From Vibrio xiamenensis (GTDB lineage Bacteria > Pseudomonadota > Gammaproteobacteria > Enterobacterales > Vibrionaceae): a DNA stretch of 64,000 nucleotides. This document shows positions 54,484 through 63,507 of the stretch, piece by piece. Below the pieces are notes generated by a model. The model was not told the DNA's origin and made no database searches. It worked only from the letters and a program-made list of their open reading frames with translations. Position 1 is the stretch's first letter, and each line of letters opens with the position of its first letter. The translations under genes were made by a program, and so were the position numbers. The stretch covers positions 124,001 through 188,000 of the forward strand of contig NZ_FNDD01000005.1 in assembly GCF_900100015.1 (NCBI RefSeq), in the 5' to 3' direction.

Positions 54484-55152
54484 GTGAAAAAGTTAACCAT
54501 GGCCTTAGCCGTCGCGATTGCTTTGACTGGCTGTCAAGCGACTCAGCGTCAAAACGCGACTACCGGCGAAACCGAAACGAACTCAGCAACCAAAGGCGCA
54601 TTAATTGGTGCCCTGTCTGGCGTTGCCGTTGGCTTAGCCACAGGTGATGATGCGCATTCACGCGGCAAACACGCATTGATTGGCGCAGCCAGCGGCGCGG
54701 CCATTGGCGGAGGCGTCGGCTACTATTTCGATAAACAAGAAGCTGCGCTACGTAAGCAACTTCTCGATTCAGGCGTGCAAGTGGAACGTGTCGGCGAAAA
54801 CGAATTGATGCTGCGTATGGAAAACGGTATTGGTTTTCAAACCGGTTCATCGCAACTTGATGGCTCAATTCAGAGAACGCTGCAAGGCGTGGCGCGTATC
54901 CTGGTCGAATATCCAGACACAAGCCTTGTGATTGACGGCCATACTGACAGTGTCGGCAGCAATACTGCAAACCAAGTTCTGTCAGAAAAACGAGCGGAAT
55001 CGGTGCGTGCTTATTTGGTATCGCAAGGCGTTGCAACCGGTCGTGCTGTTGCTCGTGGTAACGGTGAGCGCTACCCTATCTGCACCAACGATACCGACGC
55101 TGGCCGCGCGTGTAACCGCCGCGTTGAAATCCAAATACTGCCGCTAAAATAA
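54484..55152 (+). CDS. OmpA-like lipoprotein with glycine-zipper segment
   Basis: Outer-membrane lipoprotein, 222 residues from GTG 54484 (GGAG 8 bp upstream). Signal peptide with lipobox ALTG-Cys17, a Gly/Ala-rich zipper-like stretch (GALIGALSGVAVGLATGDDAHSRGKHALIGAASGAAIGGGVGYYFD, about 35-85), then an OmpA_C peptidoglycan-binding domain (about 105-220): LVIDGHTDSVGSNTANQVLSEKRAESVRAYLVSQGV and CNRRVEIQI. It resembles YiaD/YfiB-type proteins and should tether the outer membrane to the cell wall. Confidence 0.9.
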   Translation: MKKLTMALAVAIALTGCQATQRQNATTGETETNSATKGALIGALSGVAVGLATGDDAHSRGKHALIGAASGAAIGGGVGYYFDKQEAALRKQLLDSGVQVERVGENELMLRMENGIGFQTGSSQLDGSIQRTLQGVARILVEYPDTSLVIDGHTDSVGSNTANQVLSEKRAESVRAYLVSQGVATGRAVARGNGERYPICTNDTDAGRACNRRVEIQILPLK

Positions 55153-55169
55153 ATCCCATTTTAGGCGCT

Positions 55170-55197
55170 AAAATCGACCCAATTGGGTCGATTTTTT
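55170..55197 (+). terminator. Terminator of OmpA-like gene
   Basis: AAAATCGACCCAATTGGGTCGATTTTTT: a perfect palindrome with a T tail, 17 bp past the stop and 26 bp before the next start. Confidence 0.9.
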
Positions 55198-55222
55198 AAC
55201 GCCAGCAAGACGGAGAGTTCCA

Positions 55223-56224
55223 TTGAAGTTAAAAAGTCTTCCTTTGCTGATAACCTGTATGGTTTTATCTCCGTCGCTATTTGCCCTCACACTTGATGAA
55301 TTAACTCAACAAGCAAAGCAAGGTGATGCTAAGGCGCAATATCAACTCGCTCAGCGTTTTAAAACAGGTGACGGCGTCACTCAATCAGCAAAAGATGCGT
55401 TTTACTGGCTCGATCAAGCAGCGCAAAACGGCCAACTTGATGCCAGTATTGAACTGGCTCAGCAAGCCGTTGATCACTCAGCGAATCCAGGTGATTTTGC
55501 CGAGCATTTCTATGCTTTGATTAAATTGGCGGCTTCTGGCGATGCCAACGCGCAAACAGCGCTAGCAAAGCTGTATCAAAATGAAGGGATTGCGGATATT
55601 GATCCCAAGCAACTGGCTGAAGTTTGGTATCACATCGCAGCAGAAAAAAGTGATGCTGCATCCGCCGCCTATTCGGCTCTACTCGAACAGCAGTTTAATC
55701 AGCGCCGTGCTAAACAGATAAAACAATTCAATGAACTGGAACCTGTATCTGCCGCCAGACCAGCAGATATTCAGGCTGAACAAAACTCGGCAATTTGGTA
55801 TCAAATCGCTCTTGGGGTAAGCCTACTTATCAGTGCTTTATTCGCACTTTTACTGCTGAATAAAAAAGGCGCACCACACCACAGCGAACATGAGCAGCAA
55901 ATTAGTCAACTGCAAGCAACCATCCATCAGCAAAATAGCGTGATGAAACAGCAAAAGCGCCAGCTCGAAACCCTGTTTCGTCAGTTCAAAAAACTGGAAA
56001 CTCAGCCTGCTGCAGTACCTAAGCCTGAGCCTAAAGATCACAAACTTGGCTTGGCTGCATCGATGTTTGGCTTTCGAGCCAATAGCCTACCCGATGAGAA
56101 GCAGATCAAAACTCGTTATAAACAGCTGTGTAAAATTTATCATCCCGATTTAAAAGGCACAGATGAAGAAATGAAGCGTTTGAATAACGCACTGAAAATA
56201 TTGCTGGCCCATGTTAATAAATAG
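55223..56224 (+). CDS. Membrane-anchored Sel1-repeat protein with a C-terminal J domain
   Basis: 333-residue protein of unusual architecture. Signal peptide (MKLKSLPLLITCMVLSPSLFA), Sel1-like helical repeats (about 25-165: DAKAQYQLAQRFKTGDGVTQSAKDAFYWLDQAA, DANAQTALAKLYQNEG), one transmembrane helix (about 193-213), a coiled coil (EQQISQLQATIHQQNSVMKQQKRQLETLFRQFKKLE) and a short J domain (about 275-333) with HPD in KIYHPDLKGTDEEMKRLN. Sel1 repeats should be periplasmic and the J domain cytoplasmic, where it could recruit DnaK. Start TTG 55223 has GGAG 6 bp upstream. Function unknown. Confidence 0.8.
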   Translation: MKLKSLPLLITCMVLSPSLFALTLDELTQQAKQGDAKAQYQLAQRFKTGDGVTQSAKDAFYWLDQAAQNGQLDASIELAQQAVDHSANPGDFAEHFYALIKLAASGDANAQTALAKLYQNEGIADIDPKQLAEVWYHIAAEKSDAASAAYSALLEQQFNQRRAKQIKQFNELEPVSAARPADIQAEQNSAIWYQIALGVSLLISALFALLLLNKKGAPHHSEHEQQISQLQATIHQQNSVMKQQKRQLETLFRQFKKLETQPAAVPKPEPKDHKLGLAASMFGFRANSLPDEKQIKTRYKQLCKIYHPDLKGTDEEMKRLNNALKILLAHVNK

Positions 56225-56387
56225 TTACAACCAAGGTAACATAAGAAAACCCTTACAGCATAAGGTTTAGCAATTAAAAGCAATCGATATCCTTCCCATA
56301 AACTAACAAATAATTAACGCACTCGATATGAATGTGCGATAATCCGCCGCGCTAGGATTACATACCGTAACCAGGTGAGGAGAAAAC

Positions 56388-56570
56388 ATGTTTACAATAG
56401 AAGGTGTTTGCGACTGGTGTAAAAAGCCTGCGTTAGTGACCAAACACGATTACATCGACGGAAAATGCCACTACGCATGTGAAAAATGCCATCCGATGGC
56501 AACGCTCGATGTACGTCAATTCAACTTGGCCGAATTGCAACAGCGTGAACGTAACGCCGCTCGCCAATGA
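56388..56570 (+). CDS. Cysteine-rich mini-protein, probable zinc ribbon
   Basis: 60-residue protein with two CxxC pairs (VCDWCKKPALV at the N terminus and CEKCHPM), spaced as in a small zinc ribbon (Cys8, Cys11, Cys31, Cys34 approximately). It has a strong ribosome site (GAGGAG, 7-9 bp before ATG). I do not recognise a named function. Similar small proteins are common in vibrios. It is followed by a terminator, so it is its own transcript. Confidence 0.72.
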   Translation: MFTIEGVCDWCKKPALVTKHDYIDGKCHYACEKCHPMATLDVRQFNLAELQQRERNAARQ

Positions 56571-56599
56571 CATTAAAATTGCGTGGTTAAACATGAAAG

Positions 56600-56625
56600 A
56601 AAGCGTCCTACTTGGGCGCTTTTTT
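56600..56625 (+). terminator. Terminator of the Cys-rich mini-protein gene
   Basis: AAAGCGTCC-TACTT-GGGCGCTTT (one mismatched or wobble position) followed by TTT. Confidence 0.8.
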
Positions 56626-56879
56626 GTTGGCTTAGCGTTACGAATGTCGCCGATAACCTTTAAGCACCCAACGGTATTCAAATCGTAAAATACCTGTATA
56701 ACTTTTCCCTTCAGCCAAAACTCCATTTAAAGCTCACAAATTTTCATGTATTTCGTCAGCGCCAAGTCAGAATTTTTCTTATTAAAAATCAATTAGATAA
56801 TAAAATAACTTAAAGATACGCAAAAAATACTGCTTAAAAACCCAACAAAATAGCTTGATCCAGTACTCAAACAGTAATA

Positions 56880-56895
56880 CTGTATACACATACAG
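56880..56895. promoter_or_regulatory. LexA (SOS) box of sulA
   Basis: CTGTATACACATACAG matches the LexA consensus CTGT-(AT)4-ACAG with perfect outer arms, 21 bp before the start. Induction by DNA damage is expected. Confidence 0.9.
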
Positions 56896-56916
56896 CATGT
56901 ACAGAGAGACAGTATT

Positions 56917-57306
56917 ATGATTCAGGCGAAACACCACTCATACTCAAAACATAACCTCCTTGCTCAACCGACCAAGCCACTGAATATCGAAGGTGAGATC
57001 CTTGCACGAATCGCAGGCCTTTCTTACCAGTCGCAATGGATTTTGTTTACCTCTGAGTGCCCTCGTCCTGATTACGAACAACTTAGCTCTTTTAATGTCA
57101 TGTGCCAGAACGTTATTCATATGAAAGCATCTCGAACCAAAACAGAAATTGAAATCGTCATGCAAGCAATTTTGTCCGGTAATGCCAGTGCCATCGTTGC
57201 TTCGAATAATATCGATATCGTCAATCAAAAACTGCTGTGTCAAATGGCCAGTCGTCATGGCTGCGAAATCTTCTTTGTTGAGGGCAGAAATACTCAGTAT
57301 CACTAA
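56917..57306 (+). CDS. sulA: SulA-like SOS cell-division inhibitor
   Basis: 129-residue protein matching the SulA core: ILARIAGLSYQSQWILFTSECPRPDYEQL, VIHMKASRTKTEIEIVMQAILSGNASAIVAS, with a short C-terminal stretch. SulA binds FtsZ and blocks division during the SOS response. It is a little shorter than E. coli SulA (169). The consensus LexA box directly upstream is strong independent support. A terminator follows. Confidence 0.85.
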   Translation: MIQAKHHSYSKHNLLAQPTKPLNIEGEILARIAGLSYQSQWILFTSECPRPDYEQLSSFNVMCQNVIHMKASRTKTEIEIVMQAILSGNASAIVASNNIDIVNQKLLCQMASRHGCEIFFVEGRNTQYH

Positions 57307-57337
57307 TAAGCTCAACAAAGTTTCACTGTCTCTTTTC

Positions 57338-57363
57338 GCCTCTCTTTCTAGAGAGGCTTTTTT
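57338..57363 (+). terminator. Terminator of sulA
   Basis: GCCTCTC-N6-GAGAGGC with six T residues. Confidence 0.9.
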
Positions 57364-57389
57364 ATTTGTTCTCGAAACGATACAAACTT

Positions 57390-57405
57390 AAGCAAACGTT
57401 TGCTT
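57390..57405. promoter_or_regulatory. PurR operator of purC
   Basis: AAGCAAACGTTTGCTT, a perfect 16-bp palindrome matching the PurR consensus core, 106 bp before purC and overlapping the likely promoter region. Confidence 0.88.
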
Positions 57406-57510
57406 TTTCTCTGGAAGTGTCAAAATCTTCTGGTATTATTCACCACAAATCGAAGTACGACTCTCAGTCGCTTACGATAATTTGTCTTCAATTACGCATA
57501 GGAATGCCTC

Positions 57511-58614
57511 ATGAGCCTCGCTGACCAAGTTCTTGCCGTCAATGACGATCTTCCCATTCGCACTGATAAACCTGTCCACAGTGGTAAAGTTCGTTCTGTT
57601 TATTGGCTGACCCAAGAAGATAGCCGCCGTTTGATCGAAGAAAAAGGTTACCCAGTATCCCCTGACGCGCCACTCGCTATTATGGTGATCAGCGACCGAA
57701 TCTCAGCATTTGACTGCATTTGGCATGGCGAAGGTGGTTTGCAAGGTGTTCCTGGTAAAGGTGCAGCGCTTAACGCCATTTCAAACCACTGGTTTGATCT
57801 GTTTAAGCAACATGGCTTAGCGGACAGTCATATTCTCGATATTCCTCATCCACTGGTTTGGATTGTGCAAAAAGCCAAGCCGGTAAAAATTGAAGCGATT
57901 TGCCGCCAATACATCACAGGTTCAATGTGGCGTGCTTACGCCAAGGGTGAGCGTGAGTTTTGCGGTATTGAACTTCCACAAGGACTTGAAAAAGATAAAG
58001 CGCTGCCCGAACTGCTGATCACCCCGTCAACAAAAGGCATTTTGACTGGTATTCCAGGTGTGCCGGAAGCAGACGACGTCAACATTTCACGTCGCAATAT
58101 CGAAGACAATTTCGCCGCATTTAATTTCTCCAGTGCCGATGACATTGCCCACTACGAACGTCTGCTCAAAGAAGGATTTGGCGTTATCAGCGAGGCACTC
58201 AAGCAAGTGGGTCAAATCTTTGTCGACACTAAATTTGAATTTGGCTACGTCAACGATGCAAACGGCAACGAAAAGCTCATCTATATGGATGAAGTCGGCA
58301 CGCCAGACTCCTCTCGTTTATGGGATGCCAATGCTTATCAACAAGGCAAAATCGTTGAGAACTCCAAAGAAGGTTTCCGCCAATTCTTGCTCAACCACTT
58401 CCCAGATCCCGATATTTTGCTCAACAAAGAACGTATGCCAGAGCGTGAAGCACTTGCTCGAGACAACGCTTTACCGCTCGATGAGTTGATGGCCGTTTCA
58501 AAAACTTACACAGGCATTGCCGAAAAAATCACTGGCAAACCACTGCATATCGGCAGTAATCCAAAACAGGAAATCGTTAACGTTTTGCGCAGTCAATATG
58601 GTCTTATTGACTAA
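57511..58614 (+). CDS. purC: Phosphoribosylaminoimidazole-succinocarboxamide synthase
   Basis: PurC makes SAICAR from CAIR, aspartate and ATP in purine biosynthesis. At 367 residues it is the long form found in vibrios. Motifs: [62 protein letters not shown] and [16 protein letters not shown] PurR operator precedes it and a terminator follows, so it is singly transcribed. Confidence 0.97.
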   Translation: MSLADQVLAVNDDLPIRTDKPVHSGKVRSVYWLTQEDSRRLIEEKGYPVSPDAPLAIMVISDRISAFDCIWHGEGGLQGVPGKGAALNAISNHWFDLFKQHGLADSHILDIPHPLVWIVQKAKPVKIEAICRQYITGSMWRAYAKGEREFCGIELPQGLEKDKALPELLITPSTKGILTGIPGVPEADDVNISRRNIEDNFAAFNFSSADDIAHYERLLKEGFGVISEALKQVGQIFVDTKFEFGYVNDANGNEKLIYMDEVGTPDSSRLWDANAYQQGKIVENSKEGFRQFLLNHFPDPDILLNKERMPEREALARDNALPLDELMAVSKTYTGIAEKITGKPLHIGSNPKQEIVNVLRSQYGLID

Positions 58615-58633
58615 CTACGCAGCGAGATACGGA

Positions 58634-58660
58634 AAAAGCGCCATTACGGCGCTTTTTTTA
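58634..58660. terminator. Bidirectional terminator after purC
   Basis: AAAAGCGCC-ATTAC-GGCGCTTTT with T tracts on both strands; lies between purC and the convergent chemoreceptor gene. Confidence 0.92.
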
Positions 58661-58687
58661 TTGCTCATCTCAAATGCCAATTGGCGC

Positions 58688-60571
58688 CTAGATCTTAAAG
58701 CGTTGAATTTCACTTTGCAGCTGATGAGACAGACTTGATAGACGGCTCGCTTGACTGGCAGCCTCATCCGCTTCTTGTGCTAATTCATTAGATACGTCAC
58801 GAATACCTTGAGTATTACGCGTCACCTCTGATGTCACTAATGCTTGCTCTTCCGCCGCTGCGGCAATTTGGGTGGCCATATCACTGATGAGTTCCACAGC
58901 CGATTTAATGTCCACCAATTGCTGCTCCGCGGCTTTGGCATCCACCACTGAGGTGCTGGCAAGCTCGCGACTATCGCCCATAATCGTCACTGCATTTGCC
59001 GTGGTTGATTGCAGCGTTTGAATCATGTCTTGAATTTCCTGCGTCGAAGCGTGGGTACGCTGACTTAAAATGCGCACTTCATCCGCAACGACAGCAAAAC
59101 CACGCCCTTGCTCTCCGGCTCGCGCAGCTTCAATGGCGGCGTTGAGTGCTAGCAAATTGGTTTGCTCAGCGATATCAGTGATGGTTCCCAGAATGGTACT
59201 GATACTTTGGCTGTGACCATTGAGCTCTTGAATAACATTGGTCGCGCTCTCGACTTCTTTGGCTAAGTTGGCAATCGAAGTTTGAGTTTGGGTCACCTGG
59301 CTTGCGCCTGCGTTTGACGTCAGTACTGCTTGAGCGGCATTACTGGCGGCATTATCCGCGTTACCGGCAATTTCATGTGTCGCCGCAGACATTTCATTAA
59401 TGGCGCTGGCCACCATATTAATTTCATCTTGCTGCTCACCAATACGGGCACTTCGAAGCGAAGCTTGCTCTGCGGTGAGTTTGGCCTGAATCGACAAGTC
59501 ATTCGCCACGCCACTGAGTTTTTGTACCATGGTGTGCATATTACCAACGAAAATATTGAAATTGGTTGCCAACAGGCCCACTTCGTCATCTGTGCGAGGT
59601 TCAATACGTTGGGTTAAATCCCCGTCACCGGATGCAATTTCAGCCAAAGCGCTGGATACTTGCGCCAAATCGCGAAACAGAAAACTCACTAACCAATACA
59701 CTAAGCTCAACACCAGCAGTGCGATCACCAACGCGGTGAACATCAAGCCTTTAAGCAGTTGGTAAAAGCCTTTTAGCTCGGTATTTTTGTCCAATTCAAT
59801 GGCAAAGTACCATGGTGTCCCAGCCACTTTTTGAAAGTAGAACTGTTTTTCAGCGCCATTAACGCTGACAGGTTCCAACAGCCCGTTATTGGCAGCGCGC
59901 TCGACCATTGCCATCGACAATTGAGGCGAAAGCGCATCAAGTGGTTTCAATAGCAATTGGCTATTCTTGTGAGCGAGAAAAGTACCATTTTGCGCGTCGA
60001 TAAGCATGGTATTTGCGTTGTCACCCGCATCGAGGTTGATAACATCGCTCACCAATTGATCGATCAGTACATCAGCACCCACAACGCCAGTGAAGATTCC
60101 TTGTAGGCTCAGCGGCTCTGCAATGGTGATGAGTAACGCATTGGTAATAGCATCTTGGTACGCAGTGGTGATGATTTGCTTACCTGCCGCTTTGGCGTCT
60201 TGATACCAAGGGCGCTGCCTTGGGTCATAATCAGCGCGATTACGCTCTGGGTGGGAGCGCAGCATCAGCCCCTGTGTCGTGCCGTAAAAAATATCATCGA
60301 AACCGCCTGCTTTTCTCGCCTGTTGTAAATACGGCACCACATCGGTTTGGTTAGAATAGTCATTAAACGCCTGAGCAATCGACTTTCTCACCGAGACCCA
60401 ATCATGAATGCTCGCCGATGTCGCCGTTGCTAAGCTTCGGGTTCGAGCGTAAATACCATTGTCCGTCTGTTGGTACAGCCTGTCAGCGGCAATCCAAGTC
60501 AAAACACTTGCCATCACTACTACTGCCAACAAACTTGAGCCAATTAGTTTTTGTTTTAAAGTCATCTTCAT
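58688..60571 (-). CDS. dCache-domain methyl-accepting chemotaxis protein
   Basis: Transmembrane chemoreceptor of 627 residues: helix 1 (about 8-28), periplasmic dCache domain (about 35-275; [58 protein letters not shown] is typical), helix 2 (about 277-300), HAMP (about 300-350) and a signalling domain with hairpin [40 protein letters not shown]. dCache receptors of this kind bind amino acids or other small metabolites directly; the RxxxWYxxA...TxxYxD pattern for an amine group ([11 protein letters not shown] ... TTAYQDA) is present, so an amino-acid-like ligand is plausible. Confidence 0.94.
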   Translation of the reverse strand: MKMTLKQKLIGSSLLAVVVMASVLTWIAADRLYQQTDNGIYARTRSLATATSASIHDWVSVRKSIAQAFNDYSNQTDVVPYLQQARKAGGFDDIFYGTTQGLMLRSHPERNRADYDPRQRPWYQDAKAAGKQIITTAYQDAITNALLITIAEPLSLQGIFTGVVGADVLIDQLVSDVINLDAGDNANTMLIDAQNGTFLAHKNSQLLLKPLDALSPQLSMAMVERAANNGLLEPVSVNGAEKQFYFQKVAGTPWYFAIELDKNTELKGFYQLLKGLMFTALVIALLVLSLVYWLVSFLFRDLAQVSSALAEIASGDGDLTQRIEPRTDDEVGLLATNFNIFVGNMHTMVQKLSGVANDLSIQAKLTAEQASLRSARIGEQQDEINMVASAINEMSAATHEIAGNADNAASNAAQAVLTSNAGASQVTQTQTSIANLAKEVESATNVIQELNGHSQSISTILGTITDIAEQTNLLALNAAIEAARAGEQGRGFAVVADEVRILSQRTHASTQEIQDMIQTLQSTTANAVTIMGDSRELASTSVVDAKAAEQQLVDIKSAVELISDMATQIAAAAEEQALVTSEVTRNTQGIRDVSNELAQEADEAASQASRLSSLSHQLQSEIQRFKI

Positions 60572-60812
60572 CGTATTCGCAATTTATATGGTTGCCGTCA
60601 AAGCGCGAATACTACCTTATAAATAAATTAAATCTTAAGTATTAATTACTAATTTAGATCTTCAACCCAATGTTTTATAACACTAAATTTTCAAAGGGTA
60701 TTTTATCATTTGGATAAAATTTATAAATCTAGTCGAATTCACTATACCATGCAGAAAAGCGCATCTTAAGGTAAGATAAAGGTACCCTGTTCCGAGATAA
60801 GAAAGCGTAAAT

Positions 60813-62699
60813 ATGGAAGCTGAACTGATTGAAATTAAAAATTTTCTCGCCCAGCACCCTCCCTTTGATGAACTTCCTGAAGAAACACTTGAGCATGTCA
60901 CTCGCCACGTTGAGATTTCCTATTTTAGGGAAGACACGCCTATCATCCATTTTGGGGATCATATCCATGATTTGTACGTCGTACGCAGCGGTGTTGTGGA
61001 AGTCTATCGCCGTAAAGGGGAACTGTATAACCGTCTCGATCAAGGGGCTATTTTTGGTCAAATGGGATTACTGACCAACAACAAAGTGCGTTTCCCCGTC
61101 AAAGCCATCGAAGACACGCTGGTCTACTGTATTCCTGAGGATATTTTTCAAGAAATCTATGAGCAGCACGACTCTTTTGCCGATTATGTTGAGGTAGAAA
61201 ACAATGCGCGGCTACGCCAAGCGGTATCAAGCACTCAACAAGACAACGATCTGACCACCTCAAAGGTACGAACGTTACTCACTCGAGACGCACCATTCGT
61301 GTTTAACACTGAATCGATCCAAAACGCCGCCATAAAAATGGCCGAGGAAAATATTTCTGCGTTATTGGTAATGGCTCCAGATGTCATCGAAGACGAAGAA
61401 GACGATAACAGCCCACTGCTTGGCATTATTACCGACCGTGACCTGTGTACTCGAGTTTTGGCTCAAGGTTTAGATCCCGCCGACCATGTTTCAACGGTCA
61501 TGACCACAGAGCTTCTCTCGTTAGATCATAACGCTTATGTATACGAAGCTATGCTGAAAATGCTGCGCTACAACGTGCACCATTTGCCTGTTTTGAAAAA
61601 CAAACAACCAATTGGCATCATTGAAACCAGTGATATCGTGCGTTATGAATCGCAAAGCTCGCTACTACTGGTCAGCAGTATCTTTCAACAGCATTCCATT
61701 GAAGAATTAGCCGCACTTTCAGAGCAAGTCAAAGACAGTTTTGTACGCTTGGTCAACGAAGATGCCAACTCGCATATGGTGGGCAGTGCGATGTCGGTGA
61801 TTGGTCGCAGTTTCAAGCAGCGTATTGTCGAACTTGCTGAAGAAGAACTGGGCCAGGCTCCGGTTCCTTATTGCTTCTTGGCGCTCGGTTCAATGGGACG
61901 AGACGAGCAATTGTTGGTAACGGACCAAGACAACGCCATCATCCTCGATGATGAATACGATGAAAAACTGCACGGTGACTACTTTGCCAAATTCGCTAAA
62001 ATCATCTGTGACGGGCTCGATAAGTGCGGTTACTCCTACTGCACAGGTGACATCATGGCCACCAACCCGATGTGGCGTATGACGCGTCGTGAATGGGAAG
62101 AATGCTTCGCCGATTGGATTGATGATCCCAATCCGAAAGCCCTATTGAACGCATCGATCTTTTTCGACCTCGACGGCGTATACGGACGCCTAAAATGGGC
62201 TGAACAATTAAACGGGTTTATTGTACGCCGTTCGCGTCGTAATAACCGCTTCTTAGCCTGCCTAGCACGTAACGCGTTAAATCGCACGCCACCACTTGGG
62301 TTCTTTAAAAGCTTTGTGATGGAAAAAGATGGCCGTCATAACAACTCTATCAACCTTAAACGCCGCGGTACCGCGCCGCTTGCAGACCTGATTCGTGTTC
62401 ATGCGCTTGCGGTTGGCTCTCGCTCTCGCAACTCATTTGAACGCTTAGATGACATCATAGATGCAGGTATTTTACCTAAAGGCAAAGCTGAGGACCTACG
62501 TGATGCGTTAGAGTTTATTTCGATGGTACGAATTCGCCATCAAGCTTATGACGTCGAGAACAGCATCGAACCGGATAACAATATTGAGCCAGAGAATCTT
62601 TCTGACTTTGAAAGACGTAACCTCAAAGATGCTTTCCAGATCTTAAGCAATGCTCAGAACTTTTTAAAATACCGCTATCAAGCGGGCAAAAAACTTTAG
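60813..62699 (+). CDS. cNMP-binding/CBS/DUF294 nucleotidyltransferase-like protein
   Basis: 628-residue cytoplasmic protein with four parts: cyclic-nucleotide-binding-like cupin (about 8-125; HIHDLYVVRSGVVEVYRR, GAIFGQMGLL), a CBS pair (about 150-285), a DUF294 nucleotidyltransferase-like domain (about 335-480; CFLALGSMGRDEQLLVTDQDNAII, the GS and D-x-D motif of the pol-beta fold) and a DUF294_C helical tail. In vibrios and pseudomonads this protein regularly precedes a DEDDh exonuclease and sits beside a solute transporter. Regulation of the transporter or carbon metabolism has been proposed; not shown. Confidence 0.92.
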   Translation: MEAELIEIKNFLAQHPPFDELPEETLEHVTRHVEISYFREDTPIIHFGDHIHDLYVVRSGVVEVYRRKGELYNRLDQGAIFGQMGLLTNNKVRFPVKAIEDTLVYCIPEDIFQEIYEQHDSFADYVEVENNARLRQAVSSTQQDNDLTTSKVRTLLTRDAPFVFNTESIQNAAIKMAEENISALLVMAPDVIEDEEDDNSPLLGIITDRDLCTRVLAQGLDPADHVSTVMTTELLSLDHNAYVYEAMLKMLRYNVHHLPVLKNKQPIGIIETSDIVRYESQSSLLLVSSIFQQHSIEELAALSEQVKDSFVRLVNEDANSHMVGSAMSVIGRSFKQRIVELAEEELGQAPVPYCFLALGSMGRDEQLLVTDQDNAIILDDEYDEKLHGDYFAKFAKIICDGLDKCGYSYCTGDIMATNPMWRMTRREWEECFADWIDDPNPKALLNASIFFDLDGVYGRLKWAEQLNGFIVRRSRRNNRFLACLARNALNRTPPLGFFKSFVMEKDGRHNNSINLKRRGTAPLADLIRVHALAVGSRSRNSFERLDDIIDAGILPKGKAEDLRDALEFISMVRIRHQAYDVENSIEPDNNIEPENLSDFERRNLKDAFQILSNAQNFLKYRYQAGKKL

Positions 62700-62709
62700 G
62701 TCGATAAAC

Positions 62710-63429
62710 ATGTTTAAAAGACATTTGTCCTCACCCTCTATCGATTGGGAACACAAATTTCGGCAAAAGCTCCCCTTGGTTAGCAATCCGCATCTGATGA
62801 ATTTTTATCAGCAAGGCGTTGAATCTGGTGATACGGCAATGGAAGATGTGACTTTCCTGGCTATGGATTTTGAAACCACTGGGCTTAACGATAAGCAAGA
62901 TGAGATCATCACCATAGGCACGGTCCCTTTTAATCTTAACCGTGTATTTCTCAATCAAGCCAAACATTGGACGGTACGCCCAAGAAGGCAACTTGAGGAA
63001 GAATCGGTGGTTATCCATGGCATCACTCACAGTGATGTTCTTGATGCTCCGGATTTTTCTGAGATTTATCAGCAGGTGTTAGATGAAATGGCCGGGAAAA
63101 TTTTGGTGGTTCACTACAACCAAATCGAGCGTAAGTTTCTTGACCGCGCGCTGAGAACTCGTATTGATGAAGGAATTGAATTTCCAGTTATCGACACGCT
63201 TGCGCTAGAAAGTGAAATTCAAAAAAAGCTCAATGGTGGAATCATCAATCGGCTTAAAGGCAAAAAGCCCGAGTCGGTACGGCTGGGCCAAAGTCGAACT
63301 CGTTATGGCCTGCCCGCTTACACCCCACACCATGCGCTGACTGATGCCATTGCCACCGCGGAGCTGCTGCAGGCTCAAGTGGCTTATCATTACAATAAGC
63401 AAGATGCGTTAAAGCAATTCTGGCTTTGA
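62710..63429 (+). CDS. DEDDh 3'-5' exonuclease (DnaQ/epsilon-like)
   Basis: 239-residue exonuclease of the DnaQ family. Exo I motif AMDFETTGLNDKQDEIITIGTV (Asp, Glu), Exo II HYNQIERKFLDRAL (Asp), Exo III HHALTDAIATAELLQAQ (His, Asp) are intact. It lies 10 bp after the DUF294 gene and is probably cotranscribed. It may trim DNA or degrade RNA or signalling oligonucleotides rather than act in replication; which is unknown. Confidence 0.92.
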   Translation: MFKRHLSSPSIDWEHKFRQKLPLVSNPHLMNFYQQGVESGDTAMEDVTFLAMDFETTGLNDKQDEIITIGTVPFNLNRVFLNQAKHWTVRPRRQLEEESVVIHGITHSDVLDAPDFSEIYQQVLDEMAGKILVVHYNQIERKFLDRALRTRIDEGIEFPVIDTLALESEIQKKLNGGIINRLKGKKPESVRLGQSRTRYGLPAYTPHHALTDAIATAELLQAQVAYHYNKQDALKQFWL

Positions 63430-63460
63430 GTCGATAATCGATTCCATCGCGGAATACGAA

Positions 63461-63485
63461 AAAAGGGGCCATTTGGCCCCTTTTA
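63461..63485. terminator. Bidirectional terminator
   Basis: AAAAGGGGCC-ATTT-GGCCCCTTTT, a 10-bp perfect stem with T tracts on both sides, between the exonuclease and BCCT genes. Confidence 0.93.
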
Positions 63486-63507
63486 GTTTGTATCAACAAT
63501 GATTTAA

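Larger units (their letters stand above)
56571..56916. other. Gap holding terminator and the SOS promoter of sulA
   Basis: 346 bp. The mini-protein terminator is at 56600-56625 and the LexA box of sulA at 56880-56895. Nothing else recognised. Confidence 0.6.
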
